Origin: Methanomassiliicoccales archaeon LGM-RCC1
GTDB lineage: Archaea > Thermoplasmatota > Thermoplasmata > Methanomassiliicoccales > Methanomethylophilaceae
Length of the DNA stretch: 64,000 nt
Assembly: GCA_030168575.1 (NCBI GenBank)
Contig: CP115555.1
Coordinates: 806,001 to 870,000 of the forward strand
Direction of reading: 5' to 3'
The notes under the pieces were generated by a model that had not been told where the DNA came from, made no database searches, and saw only the letters and a program-made list of their open reading frames with translations. Within the stretch, counting starts at the first letter, position 1; each line of letters opens with the position of its first letter. Position numbers and translations under genes: made by a program. Below are positions 17,094 through 25,303 of this stretch, piece after piece.

Positions 17094-18274
17094 AGATGAA
17101 GGTGCTCTATCTAGAATGCAATGCTGGGGTATCGGGCGACATGCTGCTCGGAGCCCTATCCAATCTTCTCGAGGATCCCAAGGAGTTTGAGAAGATGATC
17201 GCATCGGCAGGCATCCCCGACGTGGAGGCGATAGTGGAGAAGGGCGAGAAATCGCACATCTCCGGTACAAGGGCGAAGATCATCGCTGCCGGACAGGAGG
17301 AAGGCGACTTCCACGACCATCACATTCAACATAGGACATTGCAGGATGTCCTGGACATCATCAAAGGGCTGAACGTCTCCGATTGGGTGAAGGAGCATGC
17401 CACTGCCATCTACAAGGATATGGCCGAGGCAGAATCAAAGGTTCACGGCGAATCCGTCGCCGAGATCCATTTCCACGAAGTAGGCATGTTAGATGCCATA
17501 GCGGACATAGTCGGTAGCTGCATGTTGATGGAGAGGTTGGCGCCAGAATATATCGTATCATCCGAACTCCGCACAGGATACGGTAACGTGGAATGCGCTC
17601 ACGGACTTCTTCCGATCCCGGCACCGGCTACGGCCTTGCTTCTCAGAGGAGTCCCTTCATACGCAGGGGATCTGGAGGGGGAGTTCACAACACCTACCGG
17701 CGCAGCCATTATCAGGCATTTCGCAGAGGATTACGGCCAGCGCCCCAAGATGGTAATCGACGAAATTGGAGTGGGCTTAGGCCGTAAGGACTTCAGCATA
17801 CCAAATATTATAAGAGCCTTCATCGGGGAATCGGATAACAAATTATTCGAAATCTATGAGATAAACTGTAACATCGACGATATGACCCCTGAGGATTTGG
17901 GTAGCATGATCGACATGCTTCTGGAGCAGGGGGCTCTCGATGCCACCATCTCTCAGACGATAATGAAGAAGGGAAGGCCGGGACAGAGGCTCACCTGCCT
18001 TTGCCGTCAGGATGATAAGGAGAGGTTAGCTAAGCTCATCCTCGAGAACACATCCACCATCGGTCTCAGGATCTGGAAAGCGGAGAGGTTCGAGATGGCA
18101 TCGCATATGGAGGTCTGCCATACGCAGTATGGCGATATTCGCGTGAAGGTGTCCGAAGGCTACGGTATAAGGAAATGGAAGCCAGAGCACGACGATCTCC
18201 TGAAGGCCGCTGAAGCCCATGGAGTGACCGTCAGGGATGTCAGGGCAGGAATACGTTTCGATCCTGACCAGTGA
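17090..18274 (+). CDS. larC: LarC, CTP-dependent nickel insertase
   Basis: LarC inserts Ni into the thiocarboxylated pyridine nucleotide to complete the nickel-pincer cofactor. The 394-residue frame is uninterrupted (in some bacteria larC needs a programmed frameshift). It begins LYLECNAGVSGDMLLGALS, has a histidine cluster DFHDHHIQH near residue 75, the AEIHFHEVGMLDAIADIVG motif near residue 125, and EINCNIDDMTPEDLGSMID near residue 260. ATG 17096 is an alternative start two codons in. The operon lacks larA, so the enzyme that uses the cofactor must be encoded elsewhere. Confidence 0.95.
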   Translation: MKMKVLYLECNAGVSGDMLLGALSNLLEDPKEFEKMIASAGIPDVEAIVEKGEKSHISGTRAKIIAAGQEEGDFHDHHIQHRTLQDVLDIIKGLNVSDWVKEHATAIYKDMAEAESKVHGESVAEIHFHEVGMLDAIADIVGSCMLMERLAPEYIVSSELRTGYGNVECAHGLLPIPAPATALLLRGVPSYAGDLEGEFTTPTGAAIIRHFAEDYGQRPKMVIDEIGVGLGRKDFSIPNIIRAFIGESDNKLFEIYEINCNIDDMTPEDLGSMIDMLLEQGALDATISQTIMKKGRPGQRLTCLCRQDDKERLAKLILENTSTIGLRIWKAERFEMASHMEVCHTQYGDIRVKVSEGYGIRKWKPEHDDLLKAAEAHGVTVRDVRAGIRFDPDQ

Positions 18275-19336
18275 TCAGAACACCGAGTTGCGGCTCCTGT
18301 ATAACAGGTATACCAGAACGGGTCCGCCGATCACGGCGGTTATTGCACCGACTGGGAGCATGATGGGATTCACCAGATCCTTCGATATTATGTCGGCCAC
18401 CGTCAGCAGGAGTGCTCCAGTAATAGCAGATGCAGGGATCAGGAATCTGAGATTGCCTCCTCCTATCAGTCTGGAGATGTGAGGCGCCAGCAGGCAGATG
18501 AATCCGATGGCTCCGACGAAACTGACGATAATGGCAGTGGATAGACAGGCCAGGATCATCAGGATGATCCTCGTTCTGTGAACGTTGACTCCCAAGGAAA
18601 GTGCGGTGTCATCTCCCATACGTAATGCATCCATATCCTTAGTCATGTACATGGTCACAATCAGCGTGAGAACCATGGTTATCGCTACGTACGGGATGAA
18701 TTCTAGGAGAACGCTGTTCAGGTCACCGACAGTCCAGAACATGGCAGCTTTGGTGGCTTCCGCATCACCGAAGTACTGAGAAAGCGTAGTACAGGCGCTG
18801 AACACGTATGATATGGCGACTCCGATCAAGACCATCGATGCAGGGGACATGTTCCTTCTCGAAGAGGCGAACAGGATCAGCATCGCGGGAACCAGTGAGA
18901 ATGCGAACGCATTCAGGATGGTGCCGTATCTTCCGGCGACGGCAGTGAATCCGAACAGGATGGAGAGCGATGCTCCGAACGCAGCGCTTGAAGACACTCC
19001 GAGCGTGTATGGTGTTGCAAGGCTGTTCCTCAATATGGTCTGAGTGATCGCTCCGCCTATGGCCAGGGTGGCACCTGCGAAGAGTCCCATGAGCACTCTT
19101 GGTAGGTAGGTGTTCATGACGATGTGGCTGGTACGGTAGGGGACATCAAAGGTTCCCGGGAAGAATTGGTTGATGATGACCTCGTAAACCTGGACGGGAG
19201 TGATATTCGTGGAGCTGATTGTGACCGACCACGACATGAGTCCAAAGGTCATGATGGTCACGATGGCGACGTATGCGATCCTGCGTTTACTCTGACGTTT
19301 GATCTCTTCCCTGGAATCGCTCACTTTCTCTTCCAT
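18275..19336 (-). CDS. FecCD/BtuC-family ABC importer permease
   Basis: A 353-residue permease of the iron-siderophore/haem/cobalamin importer family, with about nine or ten membrane helices. Family hallmarks are NTYLPRVLMGLFAGATLAIGGA near residue 75, RNSLATPYTLGVSSSAAFGA, and VGAIGFICLLAPHISRLIGGGN near residue 285, the segment that contacts the ATPase. Its start overlaps the stop of the methyltransferase gene by 16 bases, and it ends directly against larC (convergent, no gap). The last gene of the binding protein-methyltransferase-permease operon. Confidence 0.93.
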   Translation of the reverse strand: MEEKVSDSREEIKRQSKRRIAYVAIVTIMTFGLMSWSVTISSTNITPVQVYEVIINQFFPGTFDVPYRTSHIVMNTYLPRVLMGLFAGATLAIGGAITQTILRNSLATPYTLGVSSSAAFGASLSILFGFTAVAGRYGTILNAFAFSLVPAMLILFASSRRNMSPASMVLIGVAISYVFSACTTLSQYFGDAEATKAAMFWTVGDLNSVLLEFIPYVAITMVLTLIVTMYMTKDMDALRMGDDTALSLGVNVHRTRIILMILACLSTAIIVSFVGAIGFICLLAPHISRLIGGGNLRFLIPASAITGALLLTVADIISKDLVNPIMLPVGAITAVIGGPVLVYLLYRSRNSVF

Positions 19337-20085
19337 CTCACTGCCCCCACGTTTACTTTGTCCCTCTGCTCCTTGCGGTAGTCCGAACGGATGTAGCTGA
19401 GGAGATCTGGATTGTCGGCATCGATGTCGAAGACCTCAGCGAGCCTGATCGCTGTCTGTTCTTCGGTCTCGTCCGGTACCGGGCGACTGAAGGTTTTGGT
19501 CTCGAATTCCGGTTCTAGTCCAAGTTCCTCGCATATGTTGTGGATCATCTCGATATCCGTATGTTTGCTAACAATGTCGTTGAAAATGGCCTGTTGGGCT
19601 GCGATAGGGATCCGCAGATCGTTGGATGCGAATACGACCCCGCGTTCTGAGCAGTCTGCCATTCTTTGAAGATGCTTGTGTATATCCTCCATGAATATGG
19701 AGAACGAAGCGAATGCGACAGCATAGTTTGAGTCAGGTGAGAATGCCTGCCATGTGCTGCGCACGATGTCGATGTTGGATATTCCGCAGCTCTGAGCCTC
19801 TGCTCTGAGAGCTTCTAGCATGGGTTGGGATCCGTCGATGGCTGTTACTCTTTTGCAGGTCTTTGCCAGCGGTAAGGCCAGACGTCCGGTGCCGCATCCG
19901 ATGTCCAGACAGATGTCGTCTTTTTCTGCGGAGATTAGCGAAAGCTGCCATTCCGTCATCTCGGCGAATATGGAGTTCTTGCGGACCGATTCGACCCTGT
20001 CATCCCAGAAACCTTCCTTATCAAGATTCTTCCTGGATGTGGACGAGACCTCGTGGTTCCACACGCTGTTCCAATCTTTCGACAT
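19321..20085 (-). CDS. Class I SAM-dependent methyltransferase in the importer operon
   Basis: A 254-residue methyltransferase. The SAM motif is ICLDIGCGTGRLALPLAK near residue 65, followed by VTAIDGSQPMLEALR. The beginning DWNSVWNHE and the region around residues 20-50 match small-molecule methyltransferases that occur inside metal and cofactor uptake operons. The target is unknown; modifying a metallophore, a corrinoid or an imported haem-like ligand would suit the context, but nothing in the sequence decides. ATG 20085 was chosen because upstream in-frame sequence runs into the binding-protein gene. It overlaps the permease gene. Confidence 0.82.
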   Translation of the reverse strand: MSKDWNSVWNHEVSSTSRKNLDKEGFWDDRVESVRKNSIFAEMTEWQLSLISAEKDDICLDIGCGTGRLALPLAKTCKRVTAIDGSQPMLEALRAEAQSCGISNIDIVRSTWQAFSPDSNYAVAFASFSIFMEDIHKHLQRMADCSERGVVFASNDLRIPIAAQQAIFNDIVSKHTDIEMIHNICEELGLEPEFETKTFSRPVPDETEEQTAIRLAEVFDIDADNPDLLSYIRSDYRKEQRDKVNVGAVRWKRK

Positions 20086-20120
20086 GATATCATATGGGAG
20101 GGGCGTTGGCCCCTCCGGTT

Positions 20121-21533
20121 TCAAAGCTGTTTGTAGATGACTACAGCGTCTTCCGTGACGTCGTATCCGGATACTCCGAGCCACTCCTTGACGTAGCTGT
20201 TGTGGAGCTTGTAGGGGTTCAGGTCGCTGAAGATATCGGGGTTGATGATCTTGGCGATGTACGCTGCCAGGAGAACTCCTCCGCTGCAACCGTTCCTCAA
20301 GTCTCCCGAGTCGATGTGCAGATAATCGGGGCCGTCCAGTTCGGCTTTGACCATTTCCTTGTTGTTGGCGTAGGTCCATGCAACCTCGAAGTCAGAGTAG
20401 TCGTTGGTACAGTATCCGTGAGAGACTCCGGACATCGCGGTTCCGGCATAGGTGTATTCGACGGTGTGGCAGAAGATGTAATCCACATATACTGCGGGAT
20501 CGTCGTTGAATACAGCGTCGTATTGTACGGCCAGACTGTATTTTCCCTTTTCTGAGTAGCCGCTCTCGCTGATATCCTGAAGGACGTTGTGTCCTCCGGC
20601 GACTATGACCGCCTGTCCCTGAGGATCGTTCTTGTTGTACAGGGTCATGTTGGTACGGGCATCGTCCGAGAGGTAGCTGTTCTGATAGTTGGTCATGATG
20701 ACGTGGGGCTTGTCCTCCTCAGCAATGTTCTTGGTCTTGTCCATGAGATAGTTGAGCTGACCGAGAATCCAGTCGACGTAGGCCTCTGCGCGGTCAACTT
20801 TGTTGAGAATGTATCCCGCCTTGAGGATTCCGTGAACGTACGAGGAGTTCTCTGCTGCGATGAGGTCAGGGGTGTACAGTCCGAGGTACACAACATCGCA
20901 GTCCACGAGCTTTGTCTGCTTGGTGTAGATGAGGTCAGGATCGTAGCTGAAGCTGAAGAGAATGTCCAGCTCGTAGCTGTTGATCAAGTCGTAGTCAGGG
21001 GTGTTCATCGAATGCATATTCAAAACTGCGTCCCTCTGGGCCTCGTTCTGGAAGTAGAAGTCCTTCAGCTGGTAGGGAGCGTAATCCACCGCCACAACCT
21101 TATCAATGACTCCGAGGATCATACACAGTTCAGTGTTACAGAAATATTCAGCACCGATACGGCTGATGTCGGTTGATACAGTCATGTCCTTTCCGTTTCC
21201 GTCGAGGAAGCGTATCTCCGTTGCCTTTCCAGATGCGATCTTCTTGATGCATTCTACATCCTTACTGTCGATCTTCGAATCGTTGTTCACATCCGCAAAC
21301 TCGGTTGTGATCTTAGGGACAGTTGTTCCCTTTTCTTTTGCATCGATGTAATCCTGAAGGAGCTTGGCGTCCTTCTCGTCCACATCGTTGTCTCCGTCGA
21401 CGTTTCCGAATACTTCCAATCCGTATCCTCCAACGTCTTTCTTGCCGAAGGCACCGCTCATTATGAGGTAAGCGGCGACTCCACCGATGACCACGATCGC
21501 GGCCACGATGATTACGATGAGCTTAGAGTTCAT
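20121..21533 (-). CDS. ABC importer substrate-binding protein with N-terminal dockerin-type EF-hands
   Basis: The 470-residue protein starts with an uncleaved-looking anchor (LIVIIVAAIVVIGGVAAYLIM). Residues about 38-105 hold two dockerin-like calcium loops, NVDGDNDVDEKDA and ADVNNDSKIDSKDV, each with an adjoining helix. The rest is a class III periplasmic-binding fold (IDKVVAVDYAPYQL, then PHVIMTNYQNS and VIVAGGHNVL). Dockerin type I domains normally bind cohesins; in archaeal binding proteins they may serve in local attachment or calcium-dependent folding. The start 21533 is set by a TATA box (TATAAATA on the minus strand) about 27 bases upstream. Confidence 0.87.
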   Translation of the reverse strand: MNSKLIVIIVAAIVVIGGVAAYLIMSGAFGKKDVGGYGLEVFGNVDGDNDVDEKDAKLLQDYIDAKEKGTTVPKITTEFADVNNDSKIDSKDVECIKKIASGKATEIRFLDGNGKDMTVSTDISRIGAEYFCNTELCMILGVIDKVVAVDYAPYQLKDFYFQNEAQRDAVLNMHSMNTPDYDLINSYELDILFSFSYDPDLIYTKQTKLVDCDVVYLGLYTPDLIAAENSSYVHGILKAGYILNKVDRAEAYVDWILGQLNYLMDKTKNIAEEDKPHVIMTNYQNSYLSDDARTNMTLYNKNDPQGQAVIVAGGHNVLQDISESGYSEKGKYSLAVQYDAVFNDDPAVYVDYIFCHTVEYTYAGTAMSGVSHGYCTNDYSDFEVAWTYANNKEMVKAELDGPDYLHIDSGDLRNGCSGGVLLAAYIAKIINPDIFSDLNPYKLHNSYVKEWLGVSGYDVTEDAVVIYKQL

Positions 21534-21560
21534 AGGGAGGGAAAGTATGTCCAATTATTT

Positions 21561-21592
21561 ATAGTAACACTAAAACTAAAATAGTAACACTA
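21561..21592. promoter_or_regulatory. Tandem operator-like repeats between divergent importer genes
   Basis: ATAGTAACACTA occurs twice, at 21561-21572 and 21581-21592, exactly 20 bases apart (two helical turns). Each contains the dyad TAGT-N3-ACTA. The left copy overlaps the TATA box of the binding-protein gene and the right copy abuts the ATG of the ATPase gene, so one repressor could shut both directions. A metal-responsive regulator is the natural guess for such an importer. Confidence 0.6.
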
Positions 21593-21596
21593 CTAT

Positions 21597-22370
21597 ATGG
21601 CCAGTATGGGCCTATCAGTCAAGGATATGCACTTCGGGTACGCCGAATATGACACCCTAAAGGGCATAGAGTTGGATGTATCTGACGGCGAGGTATTGGG
21701 TATCGTTGGACCGAACGGATCCGGCAAAACCACGTTAATCCGTTGCATTTCTCGCATCTTGGAGCCATCACTAGGAACTATGCTCTTGGACGGCCAGGAC
21801 CTTATGTCCATGTCCCGCAAGGAGATTGCCAAGAACATCTCCTTCGTCCCGCAGAACATCGTGTCTGATCAGGTCCCCCCTTCTGTTTTCGAAGTGGTGC
21901 TGATGGGCAGACTGCCTTACATCACATGGGATTATTCCGATGAGGACAAGGAGATCGCCTGGAAGGCTATGGAGGAGATGAATGTCATGGAGTTCGCTTC
22001 TAGGCCCTTCAACAGACTGAGCAGCGGCCAGTCGCAGAGGGTGCTGATCGCACGTGCAATCGCACAGGGAGCGAAGCTTATCATGCTCGATGAGCCCACC
22101 AGCAATCTGGATGTCCGCTATCAGTTGGATGTACTCGAGACGATCAACACAACCGTGAAGGAGAAGAACCTCTGCGGATGCATGATCCTACACGATCTGA
22201 ATCTGGCCATGAGGTTCTGTGACCGCATCCTGATGTTGAATGATGGAAAGGTAGAGGCCTTGGGCCGTACAGAGGATGTATTGACTCCTGAGAATGTGGA
22301 GAAGGTCTTCGGCATCTCAATAGATGTGAACCGGGAATACGGAAGACCAAGAATAATTGTGCTGGACTGA
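21597..22370 (+). CDS. ABC importer ATP-binding protein, FecE/BtuD type
   Basis: A 257-residue ATPase with Walker A GIVGPNGSGKTTLIRC near residue 40, signature RLSSGQSQRVLIARAIAQ near residue 145, Walker B LIMLDEPTSNLD and switch histidine MILHDLNLAMRF. The spacing DVxPPSVFEVVLMGRLPYI after the Q-loop is typical of FecE/BtuD proteins that pair with FecCD permeases. It is transcribed away from the rest of the importer, with shared operator repeats in between. ATG 21606 is an alternative start three codons in. Confidence 0.93.
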   Translation: MASMGLSVKDMHFGYAEYDTLKGIELDVSDGEVLGIVGPNGSGKTTLIRCISRILEPSLGTMLLDGQDLMSMSRKEIAKNISFVPQNIVSDQVPPSVFEVVLMGRLPYITWDYSDEDKEIAWKAMEEMNVMEFASRPFNRLSSGQSQRVLIARAIAQGAKLIMLDEPTSNLDVRYQLDVLETINTTVKEKNLCGCMILHDLNLAMRFCDRILMLNDGKVEALGRTEDVLTPENVEKVFGISIDVNREYGRPRIIVLD

Positions 22371-22371
22371 A

Positions 22372-22815
22372 TCAGTACTTGAACTTCCCGTCGACGAACT
22401 CTACCTCGGACCTCTCGCCGTCCGGCCAGGTATGGTATCCGACTCCCTGTGCCTTTCCGCACTTGAAGTATGCCTCGTCCTTCGATCCGTCAGGGTAGGT
22501 GATTATGCCCTTTCCGTGGTACATGTTCTCCCTGAATTCGCCCTCGTACTTCTCTCCGGTCGCCTTCAGGTAGATGCCGTAGCCCTCGAACATGTTGCTG
22601 ACGAACTCGCCGGTGTAGCGGTCCCCGTCAGCGCAGATGTAGACGCCCTTGCCATGGAACATCCCGTCCCTGAACTGGCCTTCGTACCTGGCGCCGGATG
22701 CGAACTTGTAGATCCCGTGTCCGTTGAAGTTACCGTACTCGATCTCTCCGTCGTAGACGTCGCCGTTGGGCATCTTAATCTCTTGAAGCTTTGGCATTCT
22801 CTCACCTATGGACAT
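22372..22815 (-). CDS. MORN-repeat protein
   Basis: Almost the whole 147-residue protein is made of five to six MORN repeats of about 23 residues, with the pattern Y-x-G-E/Q-F-x-x-x-x-x-x-G-x-G-x-Y, for example YEGQFRDGMFHGKGVYIC and YEGEFRENMYHGKGIITY. MORN repeats fold as an elongated beta sheet and often bind lipids or other proteins. No enzyme domain is attached. ATG 22815 fits a TATA-like TGTTTATT about 25 bases upstream; ATG 22797 is an alternative. It is convergent with the importer ATPase gene with a one-base gap. Confidence 0.88.
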   Translation of the reverse strand: MSIGERMPKLQEIKMPNGDVYDGEIEYGNFNGHGIYKFASGARYEGQFRDGMFHGKGVYICADGDRYTGEFVSNMFEGYGIYLKATGEKYEGEFRENMYHGKGIITYPDGSKDEAYFKCGKAQGVGYHTWPDGERSEVEFVDGKFKY

Positions 22816-22887
22816 GGTATCCTGTCTCCCTCTAATAAACAGTATTGCTGTTCAGCGGCATCGTGAACCGATGAACGATGCGGTCGA

Positions 22888-25302
22888 TCAGAAGAAGTCA
22901 TCCAAGCTCTTCGTTTTCGGCTTGGGTTTCTCCGGAGGAGCGGGTTCCGATTTCTTCTTAGGCGTGTCCGTGCTGGAAGCGAATTTGCCGCTGAAGAGCG
23001 TCGCCTGCTGATTGCCCATGAGGAGGTCCTTCTCCTCCCATCCGAACACCTCTGTGATGCGGGAGGCAGTCTGAGAAAGGCGCTCGGCATAGTACTTGTA
23101 ATCCGGTTTGCCGGTGAACTCCACACCGCTGATGTACGGCTCCACCGTCTGAGGTGCGGATTTGGAATCGGTGACGATCCACGATACCTTCATCCCTGGG
23201 ATGAAGTCGTATCCCATTTCGATCATCTTCTTGGCGGCCTGGACGTTCGCCATCCTGTCCGGATTCTCATACGCATTGAGGTCCTTGCAGGTCTTTGAGA
23301 TGACGAGCTCGTCTATGTCCACCTTCCCGCTCTTGACGGATTGGATCGTGTTCTTCACCATCGTCAGGGCCTCGTCGTTCCTCTCCTCGAGAATCATCTC
23401 GAAGAGATCGGTCAGCATCCTGCTCTGAAGGTCGAAGGAATCCGATCTCCTGATCTCATAACCCCTGACGAGGAGCTCGTCCTCGGCCTTGGGCCAGACT
23501 ACCTTTCCGACATACCTCTTCTTCATTCCGTGCGTGAACATGGGCTCGAGGATCTTCTCGAACTCTAACACCCCGCCTTCAACAGAAAATCTCTCTGCCA
23601 TCTTTTTCCCGAACTCCACTGATCCTTCCAGATTGTTCTCCGGGGACTGCATGAATATGGAATCCGTATCGGAGTAGATCACGTGGGTTCCCTCGGATTC
23701 CACCTGGTTGATGATCCCTTTGGTATTCGCTCTGGCGAATGCCGTGATGGCGGCTCCGATGCTCTTGTCGGTGAACCTGTAGAATGTGGATGCGAACACA
23801 CCGTAGAACGTGTTCATCAGCACCTTGACCGCAGCCTGAAGTCCGTCCAGATAGTTGTGTTCGTGAGGGTCCTCGGTCAGCTTCATCAGTTTCTTGATGC
23901 GGTCCCTCTCGTCCATCAGGTCCGATAGGATCCTCGGCAGGAGTCCTTCCCTGCGTTCCTTGGACATGAACCTCGCGCCGGAGGGACTGACGATTTCCCC
24001 GTCCTCGCAGAGCGTCGTGAAGCAGATGTTCTTCGCTATGATCAGCGACGGGTACATGGACTTGAAGTCCTCTACGCAGACCCAATGGTAGAGCCCAGGG
24101 GTCATGCTGTGGACATACCCGCCCTCGATTTGGTCGGCCCCTGCGATTCTTGCGCCCATGAGGGGCACTGCGACCTTGCTCCTGTCCGCCGCACGGATGA
24201 GGAGCGAATCGGCCAGCTGCGACGATCCGGATGTCATGACATCCTCTATCGTCAGCTTGGACACGGCGGCTAGATCCATGTCCTTGCGGACGGTTCCCAC
24301 CTCAAGAAGAATGCGCAGTGCCAGCTCCGCATCCTTGAAGCAGTATTCTATGACCTTCTCTCTGTTGTTGATCCATTCGGAATCCATGTTCTTCGGATCA
24401 ACGTCGAGCTTGCCCTCGCCGAGCAGCATCATTGAGACGGCGTTGAGCGTCTCCTGTTTAGGGCGCAACTGCTTCTTCACAGCCCACCATGCATCACAGA
24501 CGAGACGTCCCTTCACTCTCCAGAACCTGTCGCTGATGAGGCGCGGCTGGCTTCCGTCGCGTCCCCACGGGAGGGCATCCTTCATCTTCAGGGCCTTGGC
24601 CCTCTCCATGATTTTCCTGATGTCATAGTTGTCGATGTTGTAACCGGTTATGACGTCAGGGTCCTCCCTGTCGATTAGTTCCGCGAATCCTTCTATGATC
24701 GCGTTCTCTTTTCCGGTCAGGGGTTCGCAGTTGCGCATCTCATCCCCGTCCTTGACGACGGAGCAGATGGTGTAGATGAACTCGTGCTCTATCGAGTTCT
24801 CGATATCGAACGAGAGTATCTTCAGACCGGGGTCGAAGGAGTCTATGTTCTCGAAGGATTCCATCCTGGCCACGATCTGTGTGTGGTAGGGTTTGTCAAT
24901 CCTCTCTCCCGTGACCCTGATGCAGGATCCCATGTCCTTGTCGTAGAAGAACCTGTGATGGAAGGAGATGTCCGCGGAGAGAACCTTGTAGCCTTTCCTC
25001 TGGAAGCGGTTCTTGAACTCGGAGACCTTCCATGGACTCTTGATAGTGACTTTCAGCACGTCGTGCATCTCGGACTTATACAGCAGTTCGTCGTGCTCAG
25101 CCGTGATGACCTCCGGGTCGTCCTTCATCTGCTGCTCCAGATCCGGTCTAGGGTCCACTGCGAACAGATAAGGTTTGTAGCCGTACGCCAGGATGGTTAT
25201 GGATTCCCTGTCGCGGGTCTTCCCGAACAGCTCTACCACAGGTTCCTCCCCGTCCTGCGAAGAGGAGGCGCTGATCAGCCTGACGTCCCAAGTCTCCATC
25301 AT
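22888..25302 (-). CDS. polB: Family B replicative DNA polymerase
   Basis: The 804-residue polymerase carries the N-terminal domain, a 3'-5' exonuclease with motif I LSFDIENS near residue 170, and the polymerase motifs A (EDFKSMYPSLI), B (KVLMNTFYGVFAS) and C (IYSDTDSIF). The C-terminus TKSLDDFF is a PCNA-interacting (PIP) box, preceded by a lysine/proline-rich linker. All catalytic acids are present, and no intein interrupts the motifs, a frequent feature elsewhere. It ends the ychF-polB side of the strand; ychF lies one base downstream. Confidence 0.96.
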   Translation of the reverse strand: MMETWDVRLISASSSQDGEEPVVELFGKTRDRESITILAYGYKPYLFAVDPRPDLEQQMKDDPEVITAEHDELLYKSEMHDVLKVTIKSPWKVSEFKNRFQRKGYKVLSADISFHHRFFYDKDMGSCIRVTGERIDKPYHTQIVARMESFENIDSFDPGLKILSFDIENSIEHEFIYTICSVVKDGDEMRNCEPLTGKENAIIEGFAELIDREDPDVITGYNIDNYDIRKIMERAKALKMKDALPWGRDGSQPRLISDRFWRVKGRLVCDAWWAVKKQLRPKQETLNAVSMMLLGEGKLDVDPKNMDSEWINNREKVIEYCFKDAELALRILLEVGTVRKDMDLAAVSKLTIEDVMTSGSSQLADSLLIRAADRSKVAVPLMGARIAGADQIEGGYVHSMTPGLYHWVCVEDFKSMYPSLIIAKNICFTTLCEDGEIVSPSGARFMSKERREGLLPRILSDLMDERDRIKKLMKLTEDPHEHNYLDGLQAAVKVLMNTFYGVFASTFYRFTDKSIGAAITAFARANTKGIINQVESEGTHVIYSDTDSIFMQSPENNLEGSVEFGKKMAERFSVEGGVLEFEKILEPMFTHGMKKRYVGKVVWPKAEDELLVRGYEIRRSDSFDLQSRMLTDLFEMILEERNDEALTMVKNTIQSVKSGKVDIDELVISKTCKDLNAYENPDRMANVQAAKKMIEMGYDFIPGMKVSWIVTDSKSAPQTVEPYISGVEFTGKPDYKYYAERLSQTASRITEVFGWEEKDLLMGNQQATLFSGKFASSTDTPKKKSEPAPPEKPKPKTKSLDDFF

Positions 25303-25303
25303 A

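Noticed and set aside
17090-18274. Programmed frameshift in larC
   Set aside because: The frame is continuous from N- to C-terminal domains, unlike the split larC1/larC2 of some bacteria.
22888-25302. Intein in DNA polymerase B
   Set aside because: Motifs A, B and C are continuous and the protein is of normal length.
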